DNA from: a virus
DNA: 58,244 nucleotides
Virus record (IMG/VR): IMGVR_UViG_3300025896_000032
Span: 1 to 58,244 of that record
Reading direction: 5' to 3' (one strand)
Part shown: piece after piece, positions 44,638 through 52,757 of the stretch
Layout: each line of letters starts with the position of its first letter
How positions within the stretch are numbered: position 1 is the stretch's first letter
Made by a program: the position numbers and the translations under genes
Notes under the pieces: model-generated
Told to the model about the DNA's origin: nothing
What the model saw: the letters and a program-made list of their open reading frames with translations, nothing else
Databases searched by the model: none

Positions 44638-46623
44638 CTAATCCTTATTCGGGTTTAATCCCTCGGGCAATTTGTTATTGAACCCCATATCGAGGTCTTT
44701 GCCCATCTTCATGGCGAAAACACCGGGGTTCTGGTAGATGCTGGGCTCTTCCTGTAATTCGTCGGTATCCGGGCTCTTGGGGCGGATTGCCATCGCAATA
44801 CGGGCGCACTGAATGAGCATCGTAAACGCATCAGCACGGTCAGGGGACTTGTTCCCGCGAGACTTGTAGAGGTCTTTGCTCTCCACCTGAAGGAGCTTTC
44901 CCTTGCCGCTGGGAGAACCGCCCTTGCGCTCCACTAGCTCTTGGATGGTTTCGGTATCAACGCCGGCACCGATCTTGATGTATCCGTACTCAAAGAATCT
45001 ACCGGTGGCGTACCAGATCTCGGATCGTATGCCGTCGTACAGCTCGACAGGGGTCTTGGTGTCCTCTTCGCACACCGCCACATCCGTAGCTTTCTCGGAA
45101 TAGTGGATGCCCATGATGGCTACCGCTTCTGCGGCCCGGGAACCCGTTACCCCTACGACCTTTGCTCCCCATTGGCGCCTGATGTTGTCGTGTACGCCCT
45201 GACCGTTACCGGTGCGGTCAATGGCGAAGTGGTGGGGAACTACATCGAGAACCTTAAGGCGCGACATGACCTCATCCGCCAAGTCTTGGGTGTCCCCTCT
45301 TGGCAGAATGCCCACAGTATCGATTTGTAGCCTGATTCCCGGCTGTTCAAGCTCATGGCGCTCACCATCACTACCCTTCCAAGCCACAGCGTGCCCTGCG
45401 CGTCCCGTTGCCATGGATGGCATGTCCCCGGTGAAGGCTGGATCGACCGCAGCGACCGTGAATACACCACCGTCAAAGATCCATTCGCCGTATGAGTTGT
45501 CCACCCAGTGCTTTTGGACGATGCAGGCCTTATTCCCACGGGGCGGAAACATGCCGTAAACCTCACTCCACATCATGGGGTGCTCGGGATCCCCTGAATA
45601 CTGCTTCAGCTTCATCTTGTACCCGTTCCAAGTGAAGAACCGCTTGAAGACATCCTTCCGGTGGATGACGTTTTCCGACTTCATGGCGTTCAGGCGCACG
45701 CAATGCCAACCCGTGGTGGATTCCCAGACGTCGGTATTGGACATCATGGTCTGAATATCCTCAAGGCCTTGCTCCGGAATGCAGTTCTTGCCGTATTCCG
45801 AGAATATGTCCTTCGGATTAGCGGCCATCACGATCTTCGTGTGCTCGGTATCCCCTTCCTCCATGGACGAATAGAGGTTAGGGATTTCGTCAAAGGCGTT
45901 GGGCGGCACTTCTTGGGCCTCATCGATCAACAATCGGGATCTGGAGGACGTTCCGAATAGGGGGTGTGGCGGGCGCGGTTTGATCTTAGCACCCTTGATG
46001 GCGCCACGGGCCTCATGGCCACGGGCAATTGTCAGGATGAAGATCCCCATGCCGCCCCGTTTGCCGTTTTCCGTAGCGATTGACTCGCTGTCGGCCTTAC
46101 CCGGGAGGGGTATTACCGAGTTTTGGTACAGGCGCTGCATGTCGCCGAAGAGATTCTTCTTAACGTGCTCCTCCTTCGTAGACATGACACGCACAAGCGT
46201 CCAGTCGGGGTCCATCACCCAGTCCAAGAGCATCCAAGCGGACGCCGAGTAGGTCTTACCCATTGATGCGGCACCCAGAATGTTCACCAAGTGATGATTC
46301 TTGATGCCCTCCCACACCATTCGCACTGAACGGGGCTCATGCGTGAAGGTTTCTTCTCCCCAGAGCAAGGTTGCGGCGGATTCGTAGTCCCGGCGCATCA
46401 AAAACATCTTCAGATACGTCTGAGCGATGCTGTAGAGGTCGTTTTCGGTCTGGAGCTGGATCGGGCGCTCACTTTTTGACAATATCTTGACGAATTCCGA
46501 GTCTTGAAGAACCAAGTATACAGCGTCCGTCAAATCTTTGAATCTTTCTGGGTTGTGCGTGTCTTTTGCTCTCTCCAGAAGGGCATTTATCGCCGAAAGG
46601 GACGCTTTTAGGTCCGGGGTCAT
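44638..46623 (-). CDS. terL: Terminase large subunit, 661 aa
   Basis: The ATPase has a Walker A motif (GAASMGKT, near residue 116) and Walker B (LLIDEAQEVPP, near 231). The C-terminal nuclease has AAVDPAFTGD (near 390), AIDRTGNGQG (near 470) and SPDRADAFTML (near 594), supplying acidic metal ligands. It translocates DNA into the prohead and cuts it. I start at 46623 because the ATG overlaps the previous gene's stop (TAATG); a longer start at 46674 would add 17 unusual residues. The preceding small-subunit-like gene completes the packaging motor. Confidence 0.9.
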   Translation of the reverse strand: MTPDLKASLSAINALLERAKDTHNPERFKDLTDAVYLVLQDSEFVKILSKSERPIQLQTENDLYSIAQTYLKMFLMRRDYESAATLLWGEETFTHEPRSVRMVWEGIKNHHLVNILGAASMGKTYSASAWMLLDWVMDPDWTLVRVMSTKEEHVKKNLFGDMQRLYQNSVIPLPGKADSESIATENGKRGGMGIFILTIARGHEARGAIKGAKIKPRPPHPLFGTSSRSRLLIDEAQEVPPNAFDEIPNLYSSMEEGDTEHTKIVMAANPKDIFSEYGKNCIPEQGLEDIQTMMSNTDVWESTTGWHCVRLNAMKSENVIHRKDVFKRFFTWNGYKMKLKQYSGDPEHPMMWSEVYGMFPPRGNKACIVQKHWVDNSYGEWIFDGGVFTVAAVDPAFTGDMPSMATGRAGHAVAWKGSDGERHELEQPGIRLQIDTVGILPRGDTQDLADEVMSRLKVLDVVPHHFAIDRTGNGQGVHDNIRRQWGAKVVGVTGSRAAEAVAIMGIHYSEKATDVAVCEEDTKTPVELYDGIRSEIWYATGRFFEYGYIKIGAGVDTETIQELVERKGGSPSGKGKLLQVESKDLYKSRGNKSPDRADAFTMLIQCARIAMAIRPKSPDTDELQEEPSIYQNPGVFAMKMGKDLDMGFNNKLPEGLNPNKD

Positions 46624-46865
46624 TACTGATCGTCCCGGTTGCTTGGCTTGCGACCCCTTCCGCCCTCTTTCCATGCACGGAATCCAGTTTTTTCGCGAGC
46701 CCTCTTAGTTTCAGACTTCTGACACTTGTCGCAACGTTGAGAATAGTGGTTCCGGGGCGACCCACAGCGAACGCACAGTCCCGCAGCCAGTCGAGCAATC
46801 TGCCAGCGGCGTTGGCGAGAGAGTTCAGGAGGCGCTTCCGGTACCTTTTCATCGGTCTTACTCAT
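46623..46865 (-). CDS. Zinc-ribbon protein between terminase subunits, 80 aa
   Basis: A C-x2-C ... C-x2-C zinc ribbon (LCVRCGSPRNHYSQRCDKCQ) sits in the middle of a basic protein rich in Arg/Lys. It overlaps the terminase small-subunit-like gene at the start and the large-subunit gene at the stop. DNA binding during packaging is a likely but unproven role. Confidence 0.65.
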   Translation of the reverse strand: MSKTDEKVPEAPPELSRQRRWQIARLAAGLCVRCGSPRNHYSQRCDKCQKSETKRAREKTGFRAWKEGGRGRKPSNRDDQ

Positions 46866-47556
46866 TCGCGTTCATAGGTTTCAACTCTTCGACGCGCTTC
46901 AGGGAATCGTCTCCCTTACCTTGCTGTATGTTTAACAGTAGCACGTTCAGTTTGCTCAATTTCGACAGGTCTTCTGCGGCTCCAGTGATGCCGTTGCCTT
47001 TCTGGCTCAACACCAGACCTATGCCTTGAGCCCCAGCCGACATTTTCATGAAACCATCCATGGCTTGGTTGAGCAGGAAGGTCTTGTCCTCAATCAACTT
47101 GGATCTTTTGGGGCGGTTTTTGACGTTGCCGTGGTCATCCTTGGTCAGTTCGTCGTCAGGGACCATCATTGGATCAAGAGGCATCTCGGCAATCTTCTCT
47201 ATTACCTCCAAATATACCTTGGAAGCGCGTGTGACGGCTTCATCTGCGGCCAAGACGATGCGCTCGTCTACCTGCTTGGCGATATTGATGCGCCGTTCGT
47301 TTTGACTGACGGCCTGAACGCTTACGCTATTGGCCCGAAGGCCTTCCCATCCCTTTTCCTGAGCGTGCCGGGTGAGCAATACCGGGGAGATTCTCAGATC
47401 GCGAGCAACCTGTACCAGCGTTGGTCGCCGGGGGTCGTTCATGTACACGTCAAACGCATCTCCAAACACTTCGGAATTAGGTTTCCGGATCCGGGCTCTT
47501 GGATTTATTGAATCTGACGGACTTTCGATCTGGTTTATTTCGGTCATATCGGTCAT
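46858..47556 (-). CDS. Terminase small subunit-like protein, 232 aa
   Basis: The N-terminal 80 residues contain a helix-turn-helix (TLVQVARDLRISPVLLTRHA), and the rest is a long helical body, as in many small terminases that recognise the packaging site and oligomerise. Position just upstream of the large subunit in a coupled operon supports it. The start overlaps the preceding gene by 80 bases, and a methionine three codons in is an alternative. Confidence 0.65.
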   Translation of the reverse strand: MTDMTEINQIESPSDSINPRARIRKPNSEVFGDAFDVYMNDPRRPTLVQVARDLRISPVLLTRHAQEKGWEGLRANSVSVQAVSQNERRINIAKQVDERIVLAADEAVTRASKVYLEVIEKIAEMPLDPMMVPDDELTKDDHGNVKNRPKRSKLIEDKTFLLNQAMDGFMKMSAGAQGIGLVLSQKGNGITGAAEDLSKLSKLNVLLLNIQQGKGDDSLKRVEELKPMNANE

Positions 47557-48334
47557 CTAGCTTATCAGCGGCAGCAGATAGAGTGTCTCGCATCCAGTCA
47601 AGCACACTAATGCCTGATTGTTTCGCAACATATTCGTACTGTTTGAGTCGCGGAGCCGGTATCCTAAGCTTGAATCTGCACCGCCTGCCGTAATCTAGGT
47701 AGGCATAGTAAAGTCTCTGGAGCCTGAAGAACTGGTTGCCGCAACTATTGACACGCATCTTGTGCAGCTCTGCTGCATCCGCCATGTTCATGCCTCCCCG
47801 GACGGATTCGTACACCGGCAGGTACCTCTTCCCCATCTTGTCGCGCCATCGCTTTAGCCCGATGTACCGGTTCAGGTCATTGCTCAAGTGCGCTGCACGC
47901 TTGTTGTATTCCGTGATCGAGTATCGCGGGGCCTTCGGGGGCTTTGGGAATCTTTCCTTCTTGGGGCGCATATCCGCTCCCATTCGCTTTAGCACCTTGA
48001 CGATGGTGAGGGGCGATGAACGCACGGCCTTGGAAATGGCATACACGGACATCTTATCGCCCTCATACATCTGGTAAATGTCGTAGGGGGTGACGTGATG
48101 CATGCCCACGACGGACAGCAGGGGGTCCTCATCGGCCTTGGTGATACCGATACGTTGGGCGATTTTTTCTACCGCAGCCTTGCTGATGGGTAGTCCCTCA
48201 TGAGCCACCCGCATTGGGATGCCGGAACGCAACCGCGCCATGACCTCATCCCGGCATTCACTGACCCTCTTGATATCCCGGTAATGGATGACGAACTGGT
48301 AGTTCCGGCAGACCGGCCCCGGCGGCTGATTCAT
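47477..48334 (-). CDS. Putative DNA-binding protein, HTH-containing, 285 aa
   Basis: The protein is basic and rich in helices. A clear helix-turn-helix candidate is MSVYAISKAVRSSPLTIVKV near residue 95; other helical, basic parts follow. It is the first gene of the leftward structural block and overlaps the small terminase by 80 bases. It may be a regulator of late genes or bind the packaging site. Confidence 0.55.
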   Translation of the reverse strand: MNQPPGPVCRNYQFVIHYRDIKRVSECRDEVMARLRSGIPMRVAHEGLPISKAAVEKIAQRIGITKADEDPLLSVVGMHHVTPYDIYQMYEGDKMSVYAISKAVRSSPLTIVKVLKRMGADMRPKKERFPKPPKAPRYSITEYNKRAAHLSNDLNRYIGLKRWRDKMGKRYLPVYESVRGGMNMADAAELHKMRVNSCGNQFFRLQRLYYAYLDYGRRCRFKLRIPAPRLKQYEYVAKQSGISVLDWMRDTLSAAADKLDDRYDRNKPDRKSVRFNKSKSPDPET

Positions 48335-48441
48335 GGGGTAAAACGTGCCTTCCGGCGTCGGGCGCTGTCAAACACAATAATCATTGGCTAGGCGCCGTAA
48401 AATTGGTTGCATGTCATGCCTAATACCCATACCACCAGCCC

Positions 48442-49053
48442 ATGGTTTACGTTAGCCACCTGTTCCGCTGGCAATTCCTTAACCCAAAGAATGTCAGCGC
48501 CGTGCATGGCTTTGAGCATGACTACATCTGGTCGCGTTGCTGGTCGGATGTGAGCTGGCAGGAGGTCTCTGACGTGATGTACAAGATCCGTGGCGTGCAG
48601 ACCCAATGGCGTCAGGATGGCAACAGCCTGCCCTACTACCTGATCAGCCCCAAGAATCGCCGTGAGGCCTTCCGTCTGGGGGCGCAGCTCAAGGACTGGG
48701 ACAATCCGCAGCTCCTCCCCGATACCAAACCCATCTATGTCGAAAATGTCCGCAACCCCACGAAAACCCAAAAAGCCAAACGCCAAAGGTGCGAGGCCGA
48801 GAATCTCGCCTACCAGCACGAAACGAGCGGCGGCACTTTCTCGGTACTCCTACCTGAGGAAGCTCTACTTGCAGCAACACCCCCAATGCGAAGCCCCCGC
48901 AAAGCTGCCAACCCACCACCTGTGCTCCCGGCGGGCGACCCAGATCCATCACAAGAAGCGGCGCGGACCGAACCTGTGCAATGTGGAGAGCTTCATGGCG
49001 GTGTGCCACCAGTGCCACCATTGGATCGAGACCCACGCGAATGTATGCCGTGA
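48442..49053 (+). CDS. Hypothetical protein, reliable only in its first 100-115 residues
   Basis: The ATG follows an in-frame stop. The first 115 residues look like a genuine small protein (FRWQFLNPKNVSAVHGFEHD, YIWSRCWSDVSWQEVSDVMY). From about 48740 the next gene's protein begins in another frame, and this frame's tail turns into Pro/Ala-rich sequence with no protein-like character. Either the genes overlap by 300 bases, or a frameshift joins this protein to the HNH domain. No family is recognised. Confidence 0.5.
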   Translation: MVYVSHLFRWQFLNPKNVSAVHGFEHDYIWSRCWSDVSWQEVSDVMYKIRGVQTQWRQDGNSLPYYLISPKNRREAFRLGAQLKDWDNPQLLPDTKPIYVENVRNPTKTQKAKRQRCEAENLAYQHETSGGTFSVLLPEEALLAATPPMRSPRKAANPPPVLPAGDPDPSQEAARTEPVQCGELHGGVPPVPPLDRDPRECMP

Positions 49054-49120
49054 AGTGGGGGTGATCGATACCCAGCGTGAGGCGCGGATCGGGACGGCAT
49101 GGCTCTTGAGCCAGCAATAG
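48737..49120 (+). CDS. HNH endonuclease, 127 aa
   Basis: The C-terminal half has HNH characteristics: Cys then HHLCSRRATQIHHKKRRGP (metal His pair), NLCNVESFMAVCHQCHHWIE (second metal site). HNH proteins next to terminase genes often help cut packaged DNA at its ends. The start is in frame +1 relative to the upstream reading frame, with an A/C-rich, Shine-Dalgarno-free leader inside it. The nuclease is on the plus strand and diverges from the packaging operon. Confidence 0.8.
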   Translation: MSKMSATPRKPKKPNAKGARPRISPTSTKRAAALSRYSYLRKLYLQQHPQCEAPAKLPTHHLCSRRATQIHHKKRRGPNLCNVESFMAVCHQCHHWIETHANVCREVGVIDTQREARIGTAWLLSQQ

Positions 49121-49165
49121 CCAAAACAATATTGGTACCAGATAATAACGAGTGGGGGGCAGTTG

Positions 49166-49225
49166 GTATTGCCCATCACTGTCTTGCCCATCACTGTAGT
49201 GCCCGTCACTGTCGTGCCTATTATG
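49166..49225. repeat. 15-base tandem repeat, about four units
   Basis: Four consecutive 15-base units begin at 49166, 49181, 49196 and 49211 and share the core GTnnTGCCCATCACT. Units two and three differ slightly, and the fourth is degenerate. The reading frame on the minus strand gives a short Asp/Ser/Gly repeat, but no gene context supports it. It lies in the gap after the HNH gene. Confidence 0.7.
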
Positions 49226-49255
49226 TTTGGTGAACGGGGTGTGGCTGTGTGGTTG

Positions 49256-49313
49256 AGGGGGGCCGGGGGGCGGGGGGAGGGGACCCGGGGGTAGGGGGGT
49301 GCCGGGGGGTGGG
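49256..49313 (+). other. G-tract block able to form G-quadruplexes
   Basis: The plus strand has at least eight runs of four or more G within 58 bases, separated by short spacers. That is well over the minimum for an intramolecular G-quadruplex. It lies in a gene-free stretch and could stall polymerases or serve as a recognition structure. Confidence 0.65.
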
Positions 49314-49460
49314 TGCCTCGCTCTTCCGTAGCAGGGCAAGCAATAGCAGTGCAGGGTAGGAAGCAGGAAGGCCCGGCAAGGCCCTTCCTTTGCCCGTGGT
49401 GGGCTTTCGATTTCGAGTTCGGGTATTGGGTGCGGTTGAATTGGTTCGGCCCGTGTGGAC

Positions 49461-49495
49461 AAAAGAAAGCCCCGGCCCGGTTAAGGGTCGGGGCT
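49461..49495 (-). terminator. Minus-strand terminator
   Basis: AGCCCCG (49468-49474) pairs with CGGGGCT (49489-49495), and on the minus strand it is followed by a T-rich stretch (complement of 49461-49468). It lies downstream of the small gene pair at 49513-49895. Confidence 0.75.
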
Positions 49496-49512
49496 GAGGA
49501 TCCTGCCGGCTC

Positions 49513-49593
49513 TTAGCGGGCTAGGAGTAGGTCGACGAGGACGAGGACCGCGAAGGCCGCGCCGAGCAGGGCGCAGAGGGCGCGGTCGCTCAC
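49513..49593 (-). CDS. Single-span membrane peptide, 26 aa
   Basis: A GTG at 49593 overlaps the stop of the acidic-repeat gene (GTGA), opening a 26-codon frame ending in TAA at 49513. The peptide is one hydrophobic span (LCALLGAAFAVLVLVDLLLA) ending in Arg, and a terminator follows. Coupled start, composition and terminator support a real membrane peptide, possibly inhibitory or regulatory; the function is unknown. Confidence 0.5.
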   Translation of the reverse strand: MSDRALCALLGAAFAVLVLVDLLLAR

Positions 49594-49895
49594 AGGCTGA
49601 AGGTCACGCTGGCGTTCCTGAGCGCGTCGCGGACCTTGTCCGTGATGTCGAACCCGTCGAGGGCTTCGCTCACCTTGCTGTCGATGTCGGCGTCGTCGAT
49701 GGCCGAGGAGACCTGCCGGTCGATGTTGGCGTCATCGATGGCGTCCTCGACCTTGCCTTCGATGTCGAGGCCGGAGAAGCGGTTGTCCACCTCTGCGGCT
49801 ACCATTGCGATGGTCTTGACCAACTGTTTGTTCACCTCATCGCTGACGATCTGCTGAATGAGGGCGGCGAGGTTCTGAATCTGTTCTTGTGTCAT
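49590..49895 (-). CDS. Acidic repeat protein, 101 aa
   Basis: I start at 49895, because the longer frame runs into the divergent gap. The C-terminal half repeats a motif like DIDSKVSEALDGF about four times, each 14-17 residues, rich in Asp, giving a strongly acidic, helical rod. Such acidic proteins sometimes mimic DNA or bind host proteins; I do not know this one. The next gene starts within its stop. Confidence 0.55.
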   Translation of the reverse strand: MTQEQIQNLAALIQQIVSDEVNKQLVKTIAMVAAEVDNRFSGLDIEGKVEDAIDDANIDRQVSSAIDDADIDSKVSEALDGFDITDKVRDALRNASVTFSL

Positions 49896-50084
49896 GTTTT
49901 TTTGTGTCTCTGTCGTTATGCTCCGGAGGGAATCCCCGGGGCTGGAATGAGTGGGCAGAGTTATCCCGGATGTGTCAACACTCTTTCTTGGAATAAATCG
50001 GGTTGACTCATGAGCCACTGCCGGACTGACTCATGAAAGCCAAGGCATTCCGCCGAGGCAGAACACAGAAAACAGATACAGCAT
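49896..50084. promoter_or_regulatory. Divergent region with paired TGACTCATGA repeats
   Basis: This gap separates the leftward acidic-repeat gene and the rightward DUF932 gene. It contains two copies of TGACTCATGA (50004-50013 and 50027-50036) spaced 23 bases start to start, about two helical turns. A TTGACA on the minus strand lies about 75 bases before the leftward start. The repeats may bind a dimeric regulator. Promoter boxes are not certain. Confidence 0.45.
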
Positions 50085-51038
50085 ATGTCACACGAAATCC
50101 TAGAAAACGACACGGTAGTACTCGGCAGCAACACGCCGGCATGGCACGGGCTCGGTCAGCTCTTCGCTGGCCTGCTCTCTCCTCTTCGATGCTACGTCGA
50201 AGGGGTCGGGGCTCGCGAGATGATCGAGACCCCGGTCTGCGCCAACGGCATGCCGGTCGAAGGTTACAAGGCCATTCTCGGCCGGTACACCAACGGCCAA
50301 CTCCTTCCCCTCTCAGTGGTCGGCGAGGGCTACGGGCTCCTGAAGGATTCGCGCTTCTTCGAGATTCTGGAGCGGGTTTATGGCGGTCGGGCTTGCGTCG
50401 AGACGGCGGGCACTCTGCGGGGCGGGCGCCGCATTTGGGCCCTCGTGAAGCGGGACGGTTGGTGCGTGGCCCGGGATCAAATCAACACGTTCGACCTGTG
50501 GGTCAACCGTCACGACGGATCCGGGTGCTTCGAACTCCACCGCACCAACGTCCGAGTGGTTTGTTCCAATACATGGAACGCCGCCATTGGAAGCGGGCGG
50601 AACCGGGTGTTCGGGATCCGCCACACGGTTAACGTCGAGTCGAACGTCGCGGCCGGGATCAAGCTGGTCGAGACGGTCGACGCAGCCCAGTTGATCGAGC
50701 AGGCCAAGGCCAAGCGCCTCGCCGAGGTGGCCATGGTCCCGGAGGAAGCCTCCGCGTTCTTCCGGACCCTGATCGGCGCCAAGCCCGACGACAGTGGCGA
50801 AGTCACTGGTAAGGCCGGGGCTCAGCTCGACACGTTGTCGGGCCTGTTCAACCGGGGCACCGGGAACGTGGGCGCGACCCGTTGGGACGCGTTCAACGCC
50901 GTCACGGAGTTTACGGACCACAGCCGGACCGTTCGCGCCACGGGCGGTCGGTCGAAGGCCGAGGCCCGGTTTGAATCCGTGTTGCTTGGCACGGGTGACG
51001 ACCTGAAGGCCCGGGCGTTTGACCTGCTATCGGTCTAA
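50085..51038 (+). CDS. DUF932 phage/plasmid-like protein, 317 aa
   Basis: The sequence matches the DUF932 (TIGR03299) family, seen in many phages and plasmids: PAWHGLGQLFAG at the start, LGRYTNGQLLPLSVVGEGYG, a central ELHRTNVRVVCSNTWNAA motif and a C-terminal TRWDAFNAVTEFTDH. Its biochemical activity is not settled in my knowledge. It stands alone on the plus strand with a terminator 20 bases after it. Confidence 0.85.
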   Translation: MSHEILENDTVVLGSNTPAWHGLGQLFAGLLSPLRCYVEGVGAREMIETPVCANGMPVEGYKAILGRYTNGQLLPLSVVGEGYGLLKDSRFFEILERVYGGRACVETAGTLRGGRRIWALVKRDGWCVARDQINTFDLWVNRHDGSGCFELHRTNVRVVCSNTWNAAIGSGRNRVFGIRHTVNVESNVAAGIKLVETVDAAQLIEQAKAKRLAEVAMVPEEASAFFRTLIGAKPDDSGEVTGKAGAQLDTLSGLFNRGTGNVGATRWDAFNAVTEFTDHSRTVRATGGRSKAEARFESVLLGTGDDLKARAFDLLSV

Positions 51039-51057
51039 AGCCCCACACGCTAGCACG

Positions 51058-51086
51058 AGCCCCGGCCCGCAAGGTCGGGGCTTTTT
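51058..51086 (+). terminator. Rho-independent terminator of the DUF932 gene
   Basis: AGCCCCGGCC (51058-51067) pairs with GGTCGGGGCT (51073-51082), followed by TTTTT. Immediately before it is ACGCTAGCACGAGCCC, nearly the same as before the terminator after the GP88 gene. Confidence 0.9.
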
Positions 51087-51155
51087 CATGCCCTGATTCA
51101 GGGCCACGGACAGCACCTGGGTTTGCTATAGGAAAGGAACGGGGCATGCCCGGGC

Positions 51156-51191
51156 AAAGGAAAGCCCCGACACGCGCTAGGCATGCCGGGG
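51156..51191 (-). terminator. Minus-strand terminator
   Basis: CCCCGACACG (51165-51174) pairs with CATGCCGGGG (51182-51191); the minus strand then has a T-rich run (complement of 51156-51164). It would end a minus-strand transcript coming from the repeat cluster at 51486-51605. Confidence 0.65.
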
Positions 51192-51212
51192 TCAACGTTA
51201 ACGAGGTGCCGG

Positions 51213-51392
51213 TCAGGTCAGGACGGGAACACAGGTCCGGAAGTAGGGCAGGGTCAGGCGGTCCGTCGCTGCGATGCAGCAAGTCAGGTGAAAGTCCGTC
51301 CGGCGCATGAAGTAGACGCTTTCCTGATTACCGTTGCTCCTTATCTCGCGTGTGATTGCGCGGCTCTCCGCCACGAGAAGAGGCCGGATCAT
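51213..51392 (-). CDS. Possible small basic protein, 59 aa
   Basis: From the ATG at 51392 a 59-codon frame (IRPLLVAESRAITREIRSNG ...) runs to a stop 22 bases before the minus-strand terminator. A longer frame reaches into the GGATTG repeat cluster, where the translation becomes Asn/Pro repeats, so I use the shorter start. There is no family match, and the call rests on composition and the terminator. Confidence 0.35.
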   Translation of the reverse strand: MIRPLLVAESRAITREIRSNGNQESVYFMRRTDFHLTCCIAATDRLTLPYFRTCVPVLT

Positions 51393-51485
51393 GGCGAGGG
51401 TCTGAAGGCTGAGGGATGAAAGGTCGAGGAAGCGGTCGAGTCTGTTAAAGTCAACGTTAGGAGCTGAGGTCAAAACGTCCAAGTG

Positions 51486-51605
51486 AGGATTGCGCTTCGG
51501 ATTGCGCTTGGCGTTCGGATTGCGCTTCGGATTGGCCTTTGGATTGCGGATTGCGATTGGCATTTGGATTGTGGATTGGGATTGGATTTCGGATTGGGAT
51601 TGGAT
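51486..51605. repeat. GGATTG repeat cluster A
   Basis: The plus strand holds about 13 irregular copies of GGATTG, often as GGATTGCGCTTC or GGATTGGGATTGG. The same motif recurs in two other clusters of this accessory region. No gene uses them convincingly. The motif's density suggests binding sites (iterons), a replication origin or transcription-linked sites. Confidence 0.7.
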
Positions 51606-51737
51606 TCGTGAATGGCCAATTCGCATTTAGCAAATCAATTTCCTAAAATAAAAGCTTGAGCCGATCAATTCGCTTCGCCAATATTTCCGCAGAACTGACG
51701 CAACGTTGGTTCACTCAACACAACACGCACAAAACAT

Positions 51738-52457
51738 ATGCACTACTTAACGACACAAAACGCCAAGACGACTAAGGGGGAATCACTGGGATATTTAACA
51801 GGGATACTTTATCTCGCACCGCACACCATTGCAGGCCGAAAGACTGTTTGCGCCTTTGCTTCCGTGGAGTGCATGCTTGCGTGCCTTTACACCGCCGGCA
51901 TGGGTGCCTTTTCCAACGTGCAGCAAGCGCGAATCAATAAGACGCGTGCTTTCTGGCAAGATCCAAAGGCCTTTGTCGAAATGCTGGCGGATGATATCAC
52001 GTCATTAATCCGCATGGCCAAAGCGCAGAGGCTAAAACCGTGCGTCAGACTCAACGGAACGTCAGACCTTCCTTGGGAAAACCTAGGCGGCACCGTTGGC
52101 GCTTCTCTCATGAAGCGTTTCCCCAAGGTGCAGTTCTATGATTACACCAAAAACCCGAGCAAGGCGCTTTCCTTCGCGAACGGCAACTTGCCCGCAAATT
52201 ATCAAATCACCTTCTCGCTCAGCGAGACCAACAAAGAGAAGGCCTTTGAACTCTTGAGCGTTGGCGTGAACGTGGCGGCGGTCTTTGCCACGAAGAAGAA
52301 CGAAGAACTTCCTTTATGGCACAAGGGCCACGGCGTCACCAACGGCGACAAGCACGACCTGCGCTTCCTCGATCCTAGGGGCTGCATTGTCGGTCTTCGC
52401 GCCAAGGGGAAAGCCAAGGGCGTCGCGGGTGGCTTTGTCTTGGACCCTCAGGAATAA
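51738..52457 (+). CDS. GP88-type phage protein, 239 aa
   Basis: It matches the phage gene-88 family: NAKTTKGESLGYLTGILYLA at the start, a Cys-containing CAFASVECMLACLYTAGMG, RLNGTSDLPWE near residue 105, then FYDYTKNPSKAL and a C-terminal DLRFLDPRGCIVGL. The family is known mainly from phages and its role is unknown to me. The two Cys pairs could form a metal site. The leader is A/C-rich with no Shine-Dalgarno site, and a terminator follows. Confidence 0.8.
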   Translation: MHYLTTQNAKTTKGESLGYLTGILYLAPHTIAGRKTVCAFASVECMLACLYTAGMGAFSNVQQARINKTRAFWQDPKAFVEMLADDITSLIRMAKAQRLKPCVRLNGTSDLPWENLGGTVGASLMKRFPKVQFYDYTKNPSKALSFANGNLPANYQITFSLSETNKEKAFELLSVGVNVAAVFATKKNEELPLWHKGHGVTNGDKHDLRFLDPRGCIVGLRAKGKAKGVAGGFVLDPQE

Positions 52458-52476
52458 AGCCTCAAGCGCTAGCACG

Positions 52477-52504
52477 AGCCCGGGCTAACCCCCCGGGCTT
52501 TTTC
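52477..52504 (+). terminator. Rho-independent terminator of the GP88 gene
   Basis: AGCCCGGG (52477-52484) pairs with CCCGGGCT (52492-52499), followed by TTTTT. It lies 20 bases after the stop. Confidence 0.9.
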
Positions 52505-52584
52505 GTGCCCAGTTGCCAATGCCTATTTGATCACCAGGGTTTCCTTTAGCAAATGCCAAGGGTCCGGGCTCCTTCGCGTGCGCC

Positions 52585-52621
52585 AAAAGAAAACCCCGAC
52601 GCCGAGTAAACGACGCCGGGG
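52585..52621 (-). terminator. Minus-strand terminator
   Basis: CCCCGACGCC (52594-52603) pairs with GACGCCGGGG (52612-52621), and the minus strand then has a T-rich run (complement of 52585-52593). It faces the plus-strand terminator, so the two form a convergent pair. The sequence from 52505 to 52990 carries only this, the repeat cluster and the leader of the next gene. Confidence 0.7.
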
Positions 52622-52757
52622 CCACACAAACAAACGACAGACAATGCGGGACACAACTACCGCATGGGATCACGGATGAGACCCCTCGCGCAGGTGAGCA
52701 AGCGGAAAGTGGAAGGAAGGCCGATGAATCCGGATGGAGTGACTAATGATCCCCGTG

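Larger units (their letters stand above)
49121..49460. other. Gene-free stretch holding repeats and a G-tract block
   Basis: Between the HNH gene and the minus-strand terminator at 49461 I see no convincing gene on either strand. It contains the 15-base tandem repeats and the G-tracts listed separately. The remainder is ordinary-looking G/C-rich sequence. Confidence 0.5.

Noticed and set aside
50033-50632. Arg-rich plus-strand open frame overlapping the DUF932 gene
   Set aside because: The Arg/Gly-rich composition is typical of a wrong frame in G/C-rich DNA, and it shares no known motif.
50313-50921. Minus-strand open frame opposite the DUF932 gene
   Set aside because: The plus frame matches a known family along its whole length, so the antisense frame is a by-product of high G/C codons.
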